A stretch of DNA of 19,240 nucleotides, taken from JASHVB01 sp036489395 (GTDB taxonomy: Bacteria > Pseudomonadota > Alphaproteobacteria > Acetobacterales > Acetobacteraceae). Each line of letters opens with the position of its first letter. Position 1 is the stretch's first letter. Location of the stretch: the NCBI GenBank assembly GCA_036489395.1, contig DASXFW010000262.1, positions 1-19,240 of the forward strand. The letters run 5' to 3'. Shown piece after piece: positions 1-7,279 of the stretch. The position numbers and the translations under genes were made by a program. The notes beneath the pieces are model-generated. The model had not been told where the DNA came from. It saw only the letters and a program-made list of their open reading frames with translations, and did not search any database.

Positions 1-9
1 AAGTACGCA

Positions 10-45
10 CCCCACCCCCTAACCCCCTCCCACAAGGGGAGGGGG
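10..45. repeat. C-rich/G-rich hairpin intergenic repeat (left copy)
   Basis: A C-rich stretch runs into a perfect 9-bp stem: 23-31 pairs with 37-45 around a 5-base loop at 32-36. The block is nearly the reverse complement of the last 36 bases of the window. It lies downstream of the minus-strand transporter gene (stop at 89-91), so the hairpin could also end that transcript, although no T-run follows. Repeats of this C/G-rich style are common in proteobacterial intergenic DNA; that part is general knowledge. Confidence 0.7.
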
Positions 46-88
46 AACCTCGGTCACGCTCGCAGCCGTCTCATAACAGTTTTATACT

Positions 89-1492
89 TTACCCGGCCGG
101 CATACTGCTCGAGCTCGTCACCCGCACCGTCGCCGGCGCCATGTCCGCGTCGATTTGCTCGATGGTCCGGCCGCGCGTCTCCATGCCGATGAACCAGAAG
201 GCCGCGGCGCCCAGCACATACCAGAACGCGAAGTAGTTGAACGCGGGAATGATCGCCGCCAGCGTCGCTGCCGGTTTCACGTAGTTCGACGACCCCGCGA
301 TCAGCGCCAACCCGGCCGGCCCGATGAACTTCCCCAGGTTGCCGATGCCGTACACGAAGCCCATGCCGCTGCCGCGCAGCCGCGACGGCCACATCTCACC
401 CATGTAGGGCCCGACGATCGCGTAATTGCCGCTGCCGAACACGTTCTGCAGCACGATCATCGCGACGAACAGCGAGATGCCGCCGAAGAACGATTCATGC
501 AGATAGCCGGCGGCGGACATGCACAGCGCGGCCATGATGCAGGTCAGCGTACCCGCGGTGCGGCGGCCCAGCGCATCCGACATCCAGGCGCACAGGAAAC
601 GTCCGCCGATCGCCGCAAGGCTGGTCCAGATGGCCAAGCCCGATGCCTGTGCCGGCGTGATGTGCAGCACCATGACGAACAGCGTCACCATCCATAGCGT
701 GAGGGCGACGCCACCGGTCTGCGTCAGGCCGGTGAGGCAGCCGGCGACGATGCTGCGGGGGTATTTGAAGATCTCGGTCCAGCGCGTGTGCTCGATGACC
801 GGTATCGTGGTGGGCAGCGGGATCGTCGCGGGATCGACCTTCAATGCCCAGGCGAGCGACTTGCGCGCCTCCTCGACGCGGCCCATGCGCAGCAGCCAAT
901 GCGGCGATTCGGGGATGACGCTGCGAATGTAGAGGCTGAGGCCCGCGGGCAACAGGCCGATGGCGAACAAGCCGCGCCAGCCGATAAACGGAGTGGTGTA
1001 GGCGCCGAGGAACGCGCCCAGCAGCACGCCGGCCGGCAGCATGGTGGTGGTCAGTCCGGTCAGCCACCCGCGCTTGTACGATGGGACGAATTCCTGCACC
1101 ATCGTGATATCGACGGAGTACATGCCGGTGACGCCGAGGCCGACGACCAGACGGCAGATCGCCAAATAGAGCCAGCCGCCCTCGGGCGTGACCGCCATGG
1201 CGCCAGTGGCGAGGGAGAAGTTGAGCACCGTCAGCATCATGACGGTGCGGCGGCCGATCTTGTCGGCCAGCCAGCCCCAGAACAACGAGCCAAACGGGGC
1301 GCTGATGCCGGAGGCGAGAAGGATCGCGCCGGCTTCGCCGTAGGTGAGATGCCAGTCCTTGACGATGAACGCGAGGACGAAGCCGATGAGGAAAAAGTCG
1401 AAGAAGTCGACCATGTCGCCCACCGTGGCGGCAGCGACAATCTTCCATTGGTTTGCGGTCAGCTTTTGTTGCCGATCCAGCAAGTCGAGCAT
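89..1492 (-). CDS. MFS transporter, metabolite/aromatic-acid:H+ symporter type
   Basis: This is a 467-residue inner-membrane secondary transporter of the major facilitator superfamily with many hydrophobic segments, consistent with 12 membrane helices. The MFS signature GWLADKIGRR sits at residues 73-82, between the second and third helices. The motif PESPHWLL at 194-201, after helix 6, is typical of the sugar-porter/aromatic-acid symporter part of the superfamily. The acidic/aromatic start of helix 1 (DMVDFFDFF, 26-34) also fits organic-acid:proton symporters. The start is supported by an AGGGAGG ribosome-binding site seven bases upstream on the minus strand. No catabolic gene adjoins it, so the substrate cannot be named from context. 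The family is certain; a carboxylate or aromatic-acid substrate is only a guess. Confidence 0.9.
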   Translation of the reverse strand: MLDLLDRQQKLTANQWKIVAAATVGDMVDFFDFFLIGFVLAFIVKDWHLTYGEAGAILLASGISAPFGSLFWGWLADKIGRRTVMMLTVLNFSLATGAMAVTPEGGWLYLAICRLVVGLGVTGMYSVDITMVQEFVPSYKRGWLTGLTTTMLPAGVLLGAFLGAYTTPFIGWRGLFAIGLLPAGLSLYIRSVIPESPHWLLRMGRVEEARKSLAWALKVDPATIPLPTTIPVIEHTRWTEIFKYPRSIVAGCLTGLTQTGGVALTLWMVTLFVMVLHITPAQASGLAIWTSLAAIGGRFLCAWMSDALGRRTAGTLTCIMAALCMSAAGYLHESFFGGISLFVAMIVLQNVFGSGNYAIVGPYMGEMWPSRLRGSGMGFVYGIGNLGKFIGPAGLALIAGSSNYVKPAATLAAIIPAFNYFAFWYVLGAAAFWFIGMETRGRTIEQIDADMAPATVRVTSSSSMPAG

Positions 1493-1675
1493 GGCGGTGC
1501 CTCCCTGTAGGCCGCATGCCGCGCGGGCATCATCCCGCTTGGCCTGTCGTGATTACGTGATCGATTGCATTCCTTTGTTTCGCACCCGCGAACGGGCTGC
1601 GCTGTGGTCGCGCGGCGAGCCTAGGCCACCCGCCGGACCTCACGCAATGACGGATTGTTGCGCGCCGCGCAAGAA

Positions 1676-1735
1676 CGGCTCCCGGGCGAAACGTCCGGGA
1701 GCCGGTTCAACGATGCAGGGCGGACAAGTCCGCCC
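1676..1735 (-). terminator. Two tandem hairpins downstream of the DUF6197-like gene
   Basis: Read on the minus strand, two hairpins follow the stop codon at 1745. The first pairs 1718-1725 with 1728-1735 (8 bp, tight loop). The second pairs 1676-1688 with 1692-1704 (13 bp including one G-U pair, loop AAA). The second is followed by TTCTT on the minus strand, a weak T-tract. This fits a factor-independent terminator that separates the small gene from the transporter gene downstream. The T-tract is too poor to be certain. Confidence 0.5.
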
Positions 1736-1744
1736 GCAGAACGC

Positions 1745-2206
1745 TCAGGCCGCGCGCAGGCGATAGATCGCTTCGTCGAACGCCGAAACAATCTGTGCGT
1801 GGCTGGAATGGTCGTTCATCTTCTCGATGTCGGTAAATCCGCGCGCGACGGCGACCATCAACAGCGCGTGGTGTGGGTCGATCGGGCCCATGCGCAGGCC
1901 GAGCAACCGCACTGCCGCGCGCACCGCGCCGACGGCGCAGCGGCGGCCATCCAGGGTTTCGTAGCGGCGCTGAATCCAGTGCCGCTCATCCTGGATAAGC
2001 GAGCGCGCGAGACCGAGCACCTGGATGGTTGTTGCGTCGCTAGATGGTGTGGGTTCGTCGATTGGCAGCACAAAGGGCAGAGTGCGGCTGCGCGAACGCA
2101 GGGTTTCACCGATCTGCCAGAGCAGCCGGAGAGGGCCGCGCGACGGTGGTTTGTCGGGATCGCTCCGCACCGGGGTGGCGATGAACTCGCTTCCATCGAA
2201 CGGCAT
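1745..2206 (-). CDS. DUF6197-like small protein of unknown function
   Basis: A 153-residue soluble protein with no signal peptide or membrane segment. Residues 65-98 hold a helical stretch ending in RRCAVGAVRAA, and residues 127-147 hold IEKMND followed by a helix ending FDEAI. Both resemble the two recognisable blocks of the DUF6197 family (a 'cysteine-A-x-G-A' helix and an 'x-x-x-ND...T/S-x-x-x-V' helix); I am matching from memory, not from a profile search. The N-terminal 60 residues are polar and proline-rich. The start is supported by GGGAGGTG six bases upstream. No biochemical role is known for the family. The gene stands alone, with its own putative terminator, so context does not help. 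Confidence 0.75.
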   Translation of the reverse strand: MPFDGSEFIATPVRSDPDKPPSRGPLRLLWQIGETLRSRSRTLPFVLPIDEPTPSSDATTIQVLGLARSLIQDERHWIQRRYETLDGRRCAVGAVRAAVRLLGLRMGPIDPHHALLMVAVARGFTDIEKMNDHSSHAQIVSAFDEAIYRLRAA

Positions 2207-2362
2207 TGGGCACCTCCCGCGGGAATAACACGCGTAATCTTAGGTCGCGATCGATACGCGAAAAGGCGGCTTCGCGATGACGAATCAGCGATCAGGCCGC
2301 AATCGCCGCCGGCCGGGCAAGGATTCGGCGAACATACGCCGGGGGGGGACGGCTCAACCGGG

Positions 2363-2440
2363 CGGTATCGGCAGCGGACGGTGTCGGCAGCGGACGGTAT
2401 CGGCAGCGGACGGTATCGGCAGCGGGGGGTATCGGCACCA
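2363..2440. repeat. 16-bp tandem repeat (VNTR-like), about 4.9 copies
   Basis: The unit CGGTATCGGCAGCGGA occurs at 2363-2378, 2379-2394 (one change), 2395-2410 and 2411-2426 (one change), followed by a decayed partial copy at 2427-2440. A 16-bp period is not a multiple of three, so the array would change frame at each unit and is not coding. It sits about 130 bp before the caspase start, upstream of its likely promoter. Copy number may vary between strains, or the array may bind a protein. Confidence 0.9.
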
Positions 2441-2514
2441 GGTGCTATTGGCGCTGGCGACCCTGACCTGCAGGCACCAGTTGCGGCACGGCGCGGCGAT
2501 GCCGTTGTCGGGCT

Positions 2515-2543
2515 TTTTGTCTGTTGCGACTTCACGCTATGAT
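2515..2543 (+). promoter_or_regulatory. Putative sigma-70 promoter of the caspase gene
   Basis: TATGAT at 2538-2543 is one mismatch from the -10 consensus. Upstream is the T-rich TTTTGT at 2515-2520 (17-bp spacing), overlapping TTGTCT at 2517-2522 (15-bp spacing), as possible -35 elements. The predicted start near 2550 leaves a leader of about 20 bases before the ATG at 2570. The -10 is good and the -35 weak. Confidence 0.45.
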
Positions 2544-2569
2544 CGCTGTCGCACCGATCGGAGCCCGCT

Positions 2570-3538
2570 ATGGCGGTCGCACGACGCGCGTTCCTGGCCT
2601 GGGGACTGCTGGCGGCAACGGCGCCGCTTATGTGCGGCCGCGCCTGGGCTGATCAACGCCGCATCGCGCTGGTCGTGGGCAACAACCATTACGAGCATGT
2701 CAAGTCATTGCAGAACGCCGGGAATGACGCGCGGTCGATGGCCGGCGAACTTGCCAGCCTCGGCTTCCACGTGATGGAGGGCTACGATCTCAGCCGTTCG
2801 GCGATGCTGCGGCTGGTCAACAGCTTCACCGATCAATTGTCGCACTACGACGTCGGGGTGTTCTATTACTCGGGCCACGGCGTGCAGATGCACGGCGCGA
2901 ACTGGCTCATTCCCTCTTCGATCGGCGGAGAATTCGATAGCGAAGCAGACCTGGCCGATGAGTCCGTCAACATGGCGGACATCGCTGACAGGATGGCGGA
3001 GGCAAACGCGAAAGGCTTCAACCTGCTGATCATCGACGCCTGCCGCGACAATCCGTTTTCGACGAAAACCAAGGGTATCGCGGCAACGCGCGGGTTGGGG
3101 GTCGCAGCCTCGAACGGCGTGATGATCCTGTATTCGGCGGGATCGAACGAGACGGCACTGGACCGGCTCGGCCCGCAGGACCACGACCCAAACGGCGTAT
3201 TCACTCGAGCGCTGCTGCAGGAGATGCGCGTCCCCGGCCTGCCGGTGAGGGACATGATCACCAGGCTGCGCAGCATTGTCCGTACCGACGCGGCGAAGGT
3301 CGGGCACGACCAGATGCCGGCCCTGTACGACGAGGCGGTTGGCGATTTCACGTTCACGCCAGGAGACGCGCCGCAGTTGCCGGTGGAGTCCGCTACCGTG
3401 CAGACCGTGACAACCGTGCAACCGGTGGCGATCGTGCAACGCCGGCCGCCATCCTCGCCACGGCCGGCAGTCCCCCGCCGGGCCGGGCCCGTGACGCACG
3501 ACCCAAATGATATCTGCACCTCGCTCGGAACATGCTGA
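2570..3538 (+). CDS. Exported caspase-family (peptidase C14) protease
   Basis: A 322-residue protein with an N-terminal signal peptide: ARRAFLAW (4-11) has a twin-arginine look and cleavage is likely after AWA (25-27). The rest is one caspase-like domain at about 30-265. It opens with RIALVVGNNHY (31-41). The catalytic histidine is His103 in YYSGHGVQ and the catalytic cysteine is Cys158 in DACRDNP, so the dyad is intact. Asp156, two residues before the cysteine, matches the acidic S1-pocket residue of metacaspases, which favours cleavage after Arg or Lys. The tail from 290 is rich in Arg and Pro and ends with cysteines 316 and 322, a possible disulfide pair. The start is supported by GGAG six bases upstream. 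The next gene on the strand encodes an OmpA-type lipoprotein, suggesting a periplasmic or envelope role. The natural substrate is unknown. Confidence 0.92.
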   Translation: MAVARRAFLAWGLLAATAPLMCGRAWADQRRIALVVGNNHYEHVKSLQNAGNDARSMAGELASLGFHVMEGYDLSRSAMLRLVNSFTDQLSHYDVGVFYYSGHGVQMHGANWLIPSSIGGEFDSEADLADESVNMADIADRMAEANAKGFNLLIIDACRDNPFSTKTKGIAATRGLGVAASNGVMILYSAGSNETALDRLGPQDHDPNGVFTRALLQEMRVPGLPVRDMITRLRSIVRTDAAKVGHDQMPALYDEAVGDFTFTPGDAPQLPVESATVQTVTTVQPVAIVQRRPPSSPRPAVPRRAGPVTHDPNDICTSLGTC

Positions 3539-3577
3539 CCACGACACATGCTGACCGCGACACATGTTGACCGCGAC
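3530..3577. repeat. 16-bp tandem repeat, three copies, spanning the caspase stop codon
   Basis: Three adjacent copies of ACATGCTGACCGCGAC lie at 3530-3545, 3546-3561 and 3562-3577, with one change in the first and one in the third. The first copy encodes the last Thr-Cys and supplies the TGA stop of the caspase gene. The third contains an ATG at 3564 in frame with the lipoprotein gene, but without a ribosome-binding site. The unit has the same length as, but a different sequence from, the array upstream of the caspase gene. Confidence 0.9.
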
Positions 3578-3617
3578 TGGCGCGGCAATCAAGCAAACAG
3601 GGAAGGTAGTGCCAACG

Positions 3618-4817
3618 ATGCATAGATTACGAACGATCATAGGCCTGATCATGATTGGCTTTTTCGCCGCCTGCGCGGCACCGCCGCGGGATGAGCCTAT
3701 CGAGTTCCGCGTTGCCATGATCCGGCTGTCGGGTGAGCTGATGGGCCAGTTCCGCGGCTCGCAATCCATCCTGAAGCAGGTTACCGACAAGGTGACAGAC
3801 ACGTCGCGGACCAACCGGTTTATCGTCGATCCATTCGTTGACGGCGACACCGGCGACGTGACGCAGACCAGCGAAACCATCGTCAGCATATTCACGGATG
3901 CGGTCCAGTCACCGCCCAACAACTACTCGGTCCTGCCGATCAGCAACGAGAATTTAAGGCAGGCAGGTTTCGTCGTGGTGGGGACGATACGGTTCGAGAA
4001 TTACGCAGGTCTGTCCCGGAAGCTCTATCGCGTCCATGCGTCGGTGGTGGACATTGCCAGCGGCGACATCCTGGCGAATGCCGCGGTCTGGGTCGCCAAT
4101 CGCAAGCTCGATGACGCGCCGGTGTCCATATACAAAGACAGCCCGATGTTTCTGAAGGACAACGTCGTTCAGAAACAGTTGGACGCCGCGGAAACCCCGG
4201 CGGGTCCTGGGCGGGCGACTTCGTACGTGCGCTCGCTGGGATCCGGGACAACCACCAATGATGGCGCATCTGCCCTGGGCCGCCAGGATTACGATACCGC
4301 AATCAATCTGTTCACCCGCAGCATTGGCCAAACCGATGGCCGCACCATGAAAAACTATGCCGGCTTGTATGAAGCCTACTACCGCAGCCATCAGCTCAAT
4401 GCCGCTGCTCAGGCATTCTCCGACCTGTTTGCCTTGGGTGCACAGAACAACAACATAACCGTGCGATTTCTGTTCACCGTCAATTCCACGGCGTTCTTCA
4501 ATAACACGGACATCACCGCGCAGTACGATCTGTGGCTGCGGCGGATCAGCCTTTATCTCGATGCCACCGGACAGTGCATGAGCGTGGTCGGGCACAGCAG
4601 CCATACCGGCACGGCCGAGTACAATCTTGCGTTATCGCTGCGTCGCGCCCAGCGGATCAGAGAAATCCTGGTTTCGCACGCGCCGCGCATCGGCCAGCGG
4701 CTCAATGCGATCGGCCGGGGATTTGAGGAGAACATCATCGGCTCCGGCACCGATGACGACCAGGATGCCATAGACCGGAGGGTCGAATTCCGGCAGCGCG
4801 ATTGCCAGACCGGGTAG
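3618..4817 (+). CDS. OmpA-family lipoprotein with FlgO/LpoB-like N-terminal part
   Basis: A 399-residue predicted outer-membrane lipoprotein: hydrophobic segment at 5-18 and lipobox FAAC with Cys19 as the acylated residue. This is why ATG 3618 is preferred to the in-frame ATG at 3564; GGGAAGG also precedes 3618. Residues 30-160 alternate strands and helices ('VVGTIRF', 'ASVVDIASGDILANA') in the manner of FlgO/LpoB-like lipoprotein domains. Residues 215-275 look like one or two TPR-type helical hairpins. Residues 282-392 are an OmpA C-terminal peptidoglycan-binding domain with GHSSHTG (325-331), NLALSLRRAQ (336-345) and RRVEF (387-391). The arginine contacting diaminopimelate is present (Arg343), but the usual aspartate of GHTD is Ser328. 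It follows the caspase gene by 79 bp on the same strand and is probably cotranscribed. It could anchor or regulate that protease at the cell wall; this is inference. Confidence 0.88.
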   Translation: MHRLRTIIGLIMIGFFAACAAPPRDEPIEFRVAMIRLSGELMGQFRGSQSILKQVTDKVTDTSRTNRFIVDPFVDGDTGDVTQTSETIVSIFTDAVQSPPNNYSVLPISNENLRQAGFVVVGTIRFENYAGLSRKLYRVHASVVDIASGDILANAAVWVANRKLDDAPVSIYKDSPMFLKDNVVQKQLDAAETPAGPGRATSYVRSLGSGTTTNDGASALGRQDYDTAINLFTRSIGQTDGRTMKNYAGLYEAYYRSHQLNAAAQAFSDLFALGAQNNNITVRFLFTVNSTAFFNNTDITAQYDLWLRRISLYLDATGQCMSVVGHSSHTGTAEYNLALSLRRAQRIREILVSHAPRIGQRLNAIGRGFEENIIGSGTDDDQDAIDRRVEFRQRDCQTG

Positions 4818-4916
4818 CTGCCGACTGGCAATCGCCGAATCCGATCTATTCACTATTCGTTCTTGACGGGCGGACGGGCGTCTGCCACTGTGCCTCCGAA
4901 CATACGGGGAACAACG

Positions 4917-6098
4917 ATGCGCGCCCTTACGGATGCTCGCCAGGATCGGGATGCCCTCGCTGCCCTGGATCGGGCGGGCGTGCCGGAGCCGCCGCCGTCC
5001 GCGGTCATGCCGTCGCTGGTGCAGCACGGCCGCGGCGCCACGCTCAATCCACCGGTGCGGTTCGACGCGCAGGTCACCAGCGCGTTCGACGACGGGTGGG
5101 AGACATTGACCGCGGAATTCGGCGATCTGCCGAAACTCGCCACAACACTGACGAAGGATTCCACGCGCTCGGCGATAAGCTGGAACACGTCGCCGGATAT
5201 CGGCTTCGACCGCGCGGTAAACCCGTATCGCGGCTGCGAGCATGGCTGCGTGTATTGCTATGCCCGGCCGACGCACGCGTATCTGGGTTATTCGCCCGGC
5301 CTGGATTTCGAGACCAAGCTGATCTTCAAGCCCGAGGTGGCGGAGCTGCTGGAGAAGGAGTTGCGCAAGCCTGGCTACGTTCCGCGCACGCTGGCGCTGG
5401 GCTCGAACACCGACCCGTACCAGCCGGTGGAGCGGACGCTGAAGCTGACGCGCTCGGTGCTGCAGGTGCTGGACCGATTCAATCACCCTGTCAGCATCGT
5501 GACCAAGTCAGCCGGTGTGCTGCGCGACCTGGACATCCTGTCCGGCATGGCGAAGCGGCGGCTGGCGCGCGTGTATGTGTCGGTCACCACGCTGGACCCG
5601 GCGTTGGCACGGGTGATGGAGCCACGCGCGGCGACTCCGGCGCGGCGGCTGCACGCGATCGCCGAACTCACCCGCGCCGGCGTGCCCTGCGGCGTGATGA
5701 CCGCGCCGATGATCCCGGGCCTGAACGACGCGGAGATGGAGAAGATCCTGGAAGCCGCGGCGCGGGCGGGCGCTCGGCACGCCGGATACGTGCTGCTGCG
5801 CCTGCCGCACGAGCTGCGCCAGATGTTCGAGGACTGGCTGGCGACGCATTTCCCGGACCGGGCGAAGCACGTGCTGAGCCTGATCCGCGAGACCCGAGGC
5901 GGCGCGTTGTCGGAGCCGCGGTTCCATCATCGGATGGCTGGCCAGGGCGTGTATGCCGATCTGCTGCTGCGGCGTTTCTCCCGGGCAACGCGGCAATGGG
6001 GGCTGGACGAGGCGCGCGAGGGATTGGACTGCGATGCGTTCGCGCTGCCCGATAACGGCGAGCCGGCTGAGGCAGAGGCGCAGTTGTCGTTGTTCTGA
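4917..6098 (+). CDS. PA0069-family radical SAM protein
   Basis: A 393-residue protein of the spore-photoproduct-lyase-like branch of the radical SAM superfamily. The [4Fe-4S] cluster motif CxxxCxxC is at Cys107, Cys111 and Cys114 (PYRGCEHGCVYCYAR). It is followed by the family motif ALGSNTDPYQPVE (160-172) and a TIM-barrel-like region to about 330. The first 90 residues are a family-specific extension. ATG 4917 is chosen over a TTG 54 bases earlier because GGGGA stands eight bases before it. The enzyme should reductively cleave S-adenosylmethionine in the cytosol. The substrate of this family has not been established as far as I know. It is 99 bp beyond the OmpA lipoprotein gene and may be read from its own promoter. 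Confidence 0.92.
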   Translation: MRALTDARQDRDALAALDRAGVPEPPPSAVMPSLVQHGRGATLNPPVRFDAQVTSAFDDGWETLTAEFGDLPKLATTLTKDSTRSAISWNTSPDIGFDRAVNPYRGCEHGCVYCYARPTHAYLGYSPGLDFETKLIFKPEVAELLEKELRKPGYVPRTLALGSNTDPYQPVERTLKLTRSVLQVLDRFNHPVSIVTKSAGVLRDLDILSGMAKRRLARVYVSVTTLDPALARVMEPRAATPARRLHAIAELTRAGVPCGVMTAPMIPGLNDAEMEKILEAAARAGARHAGYVLLRLPHELRQMFEDWLATHFPDRAKHVLSLIRETRGGALSEPRFHHRMAGQGVYADLLLRRFSRATRQWGLDEAREGLDCDAFALPDNGEPAEAEAQLSLF

Positions 6099-6313
6099 GT
6101 TGGGGGGCTGAGTCGTACGGCCAGTGGCGACGAACGATCCTCGACCTCCGCCGTAGGGTTCGTGCGGACGGCCGCGGCCCGCGCGAACCCACTCCGCGGC
6201 GCACCGGGCAACCGATCGACCGCGACCCCTGGCTTTCGACAGCCGCCCCCGCTATACCCCGGCCCTTCGCGCGGCCGGTCGGGATCGGCGGCGCCAGACG
6301 AAGGACCACCGCC

Positions 6314-6538
6314 ATGAAGTCGGGCATCCACCCCGAGTACCACGAGATCAATGTGATCATGACCGACGGAACGCAGTTCAAGACGCGTTCCTGCTACGGC
6401 AAGGCCGGCGACACGCTGCGGCTGGACATCGATCCGAAATCGCACCCGGCCTGGACCGGCCAGCACCGCATCATCGACAGCGGCGGACAGGTCGCGAAGT
6501 TCAACAAGAAGTTCGCCGGGATCGGCCTGAAGCGATAA
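6314..6538 (+). CDS. rpmE: 50S ribosomal protein L31
   Basis: A complete 74-residue L31: MKSGIHPEYHEINV at the start, then TRSCYGKAGDTLRLDIDPKSHPAW-type sequence through the middle, which is characteristic of alphaproteobacterial L31. It lacks the CxxC zinc ligands, so it is the zinc-independent (C-minus) form; the single Cys at 27 is not part of a ligand set. L31 sits at the inter-subunit bridge of the ribosome. AAGGA eight bases upstream supports the start. It appears monocistronic. Confidence 0.97.
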   Translation: MKSGIHPEYHEINVIMTDGTQFKTRSCYGKAGDTLRLDIDPKSHPAWTGQHRIIDSGGQVAKFNKKFAGIGLKR

Positions 6539-7279
6539 GTCACGTTAACGGCAGGCAGTTTGCCTTACTCGGGTTGCCTGCCCGTGGGCGTCGGCACGCG
6601 CCAGGGTGCCCCATCTGCCACGCCATGCCGCTGCCTGCCGACCCATCCGGCTCGCAGCGCCGGCAGGACCGTACGACGGGTGGCGAAGCAAGCCAGAAAG
6701 CAAGAATTCTAACGCAGATAAACCCAAAGCGATGCACGAGAGCACGCGGATGGGTCAGAATCCGGCATCCCGCGGCGCGGCCAATCAGCGTCAGAAAAAC
6801 TGAACCGGGTGGCCGCACTGACGCAAATCCCCCCGCTCTATCTGCGCGTTCGGCGTGCACCGCCTCGGCTTATCTGCGTAGAAAATTCCTTGCTTGCTCT
6901 GCTGTGCAACCGCACGTGGTCGCAAGGCTGTGCGTGGCCCGCCCGCACCGCATGGCCGCGTGACCGCCGCAGCCCCCTGCCTCCAGACTTGCCGCGGCAT
7001 CGCCAGGGCAGTGCCGCGCCGGTGCGGTGGACCGCAGGCAGTTCAGCCGCCGGCCGGTGCGTCCCGTCACGATACCGCCGCTTGACTCCGCCGCAACCGG
7101 GCGTATCTGTGCCCTCACGCACGCGCCTCGCGAGCGCAATCGCCTGTCCTTCAACCCGGCCCGCGGCCCTGGTGTCCGCGGGCAAGCCGTGTTTCCCGGC
7201 CCGCGCGCCGGCAACGCGCATACCAACGGCAACCCCCGGGCATGCAACCCGGACATCCGTCACGGAATAAACCCACCAT
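6539..7279. other. Long non-coding region upstream of rpsA
   Basis: About 740 bases without a convincing gene on either strand: frames here have no recognisable domain and overlap on both strands. I see an inverted repeat just after the rpmE stop (6550-6557 with 6575-6582, GGCAGGCA/TGCCTGCC, 17-base loop, no T-run). There is also a pair of diverged inverted segments around CGCAGATAA (6713-6721) and TTATCTGCG (6870-6878), and a possible rpsA promoter. I looked for the conserved SRP-RNA loop and for tRNA-like cloverleaves and found none. The gene usually found before rpsA in Proteobacteria, cmk, is absent. Confidence 0.6.
7082..7109 (+). promoter_or_regulatory. Possible promoter of rpsA
   Basis: TTGACT at 7082-7087 and TATCTG at 7104-7109 are separated by 16 bp. 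The -35 is one base from consensus and the -10 is mediocre. It would give a leader of about 165 bases, plausible for the autoregulated rpsA mRNA. Confidence 0.3.

Larger units (their letters stand above)
2207..2569. other. Non-coding gap between divergent genes, with VNTR and promoter
   Basis: These 363 bases separate the minus-strand DUF6197-like gene from the plus-strand caspase gene. Open frames crossing it are low-complexity products of a tandem repeat and match nothing I recognise. It holds a run of eight G (2341-2348), a 16-bp tandem array and, near its right end, a plausible promoter for the caspase gene. Confidence 0.7.

Noticed and set aside
495..1517. 340-residue minus-strand frame overlapping the MFS gene
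   Set aside because: Arg/His-rich, out-of-frame translation of the transporter with no membrane segments.
2363..2440. CRISPR array
   Set aside because: Units are directly adjacent without spacers and only 16 bp long; no cas gene is in the window.
2705..3922. 405-residue minus-strand frame opposite the caspase gene and lipoprotein
   Set aside because: Antisense of two recognisable proteins; no domain of its own.
4802..6055. 417-residue plus-strand frame overlapping the radical SAM gene
   Set aside because: Low-complexity Arg/Ala/Gly sequence; the other frame contains the CxxxCxxC protein.
6539..7279. SRP RNA, tRNA or other known RNA gene
   Set aside because: The conserved SRP loop sequence and cloverleaf features were looked for by eye on both strands and not found.
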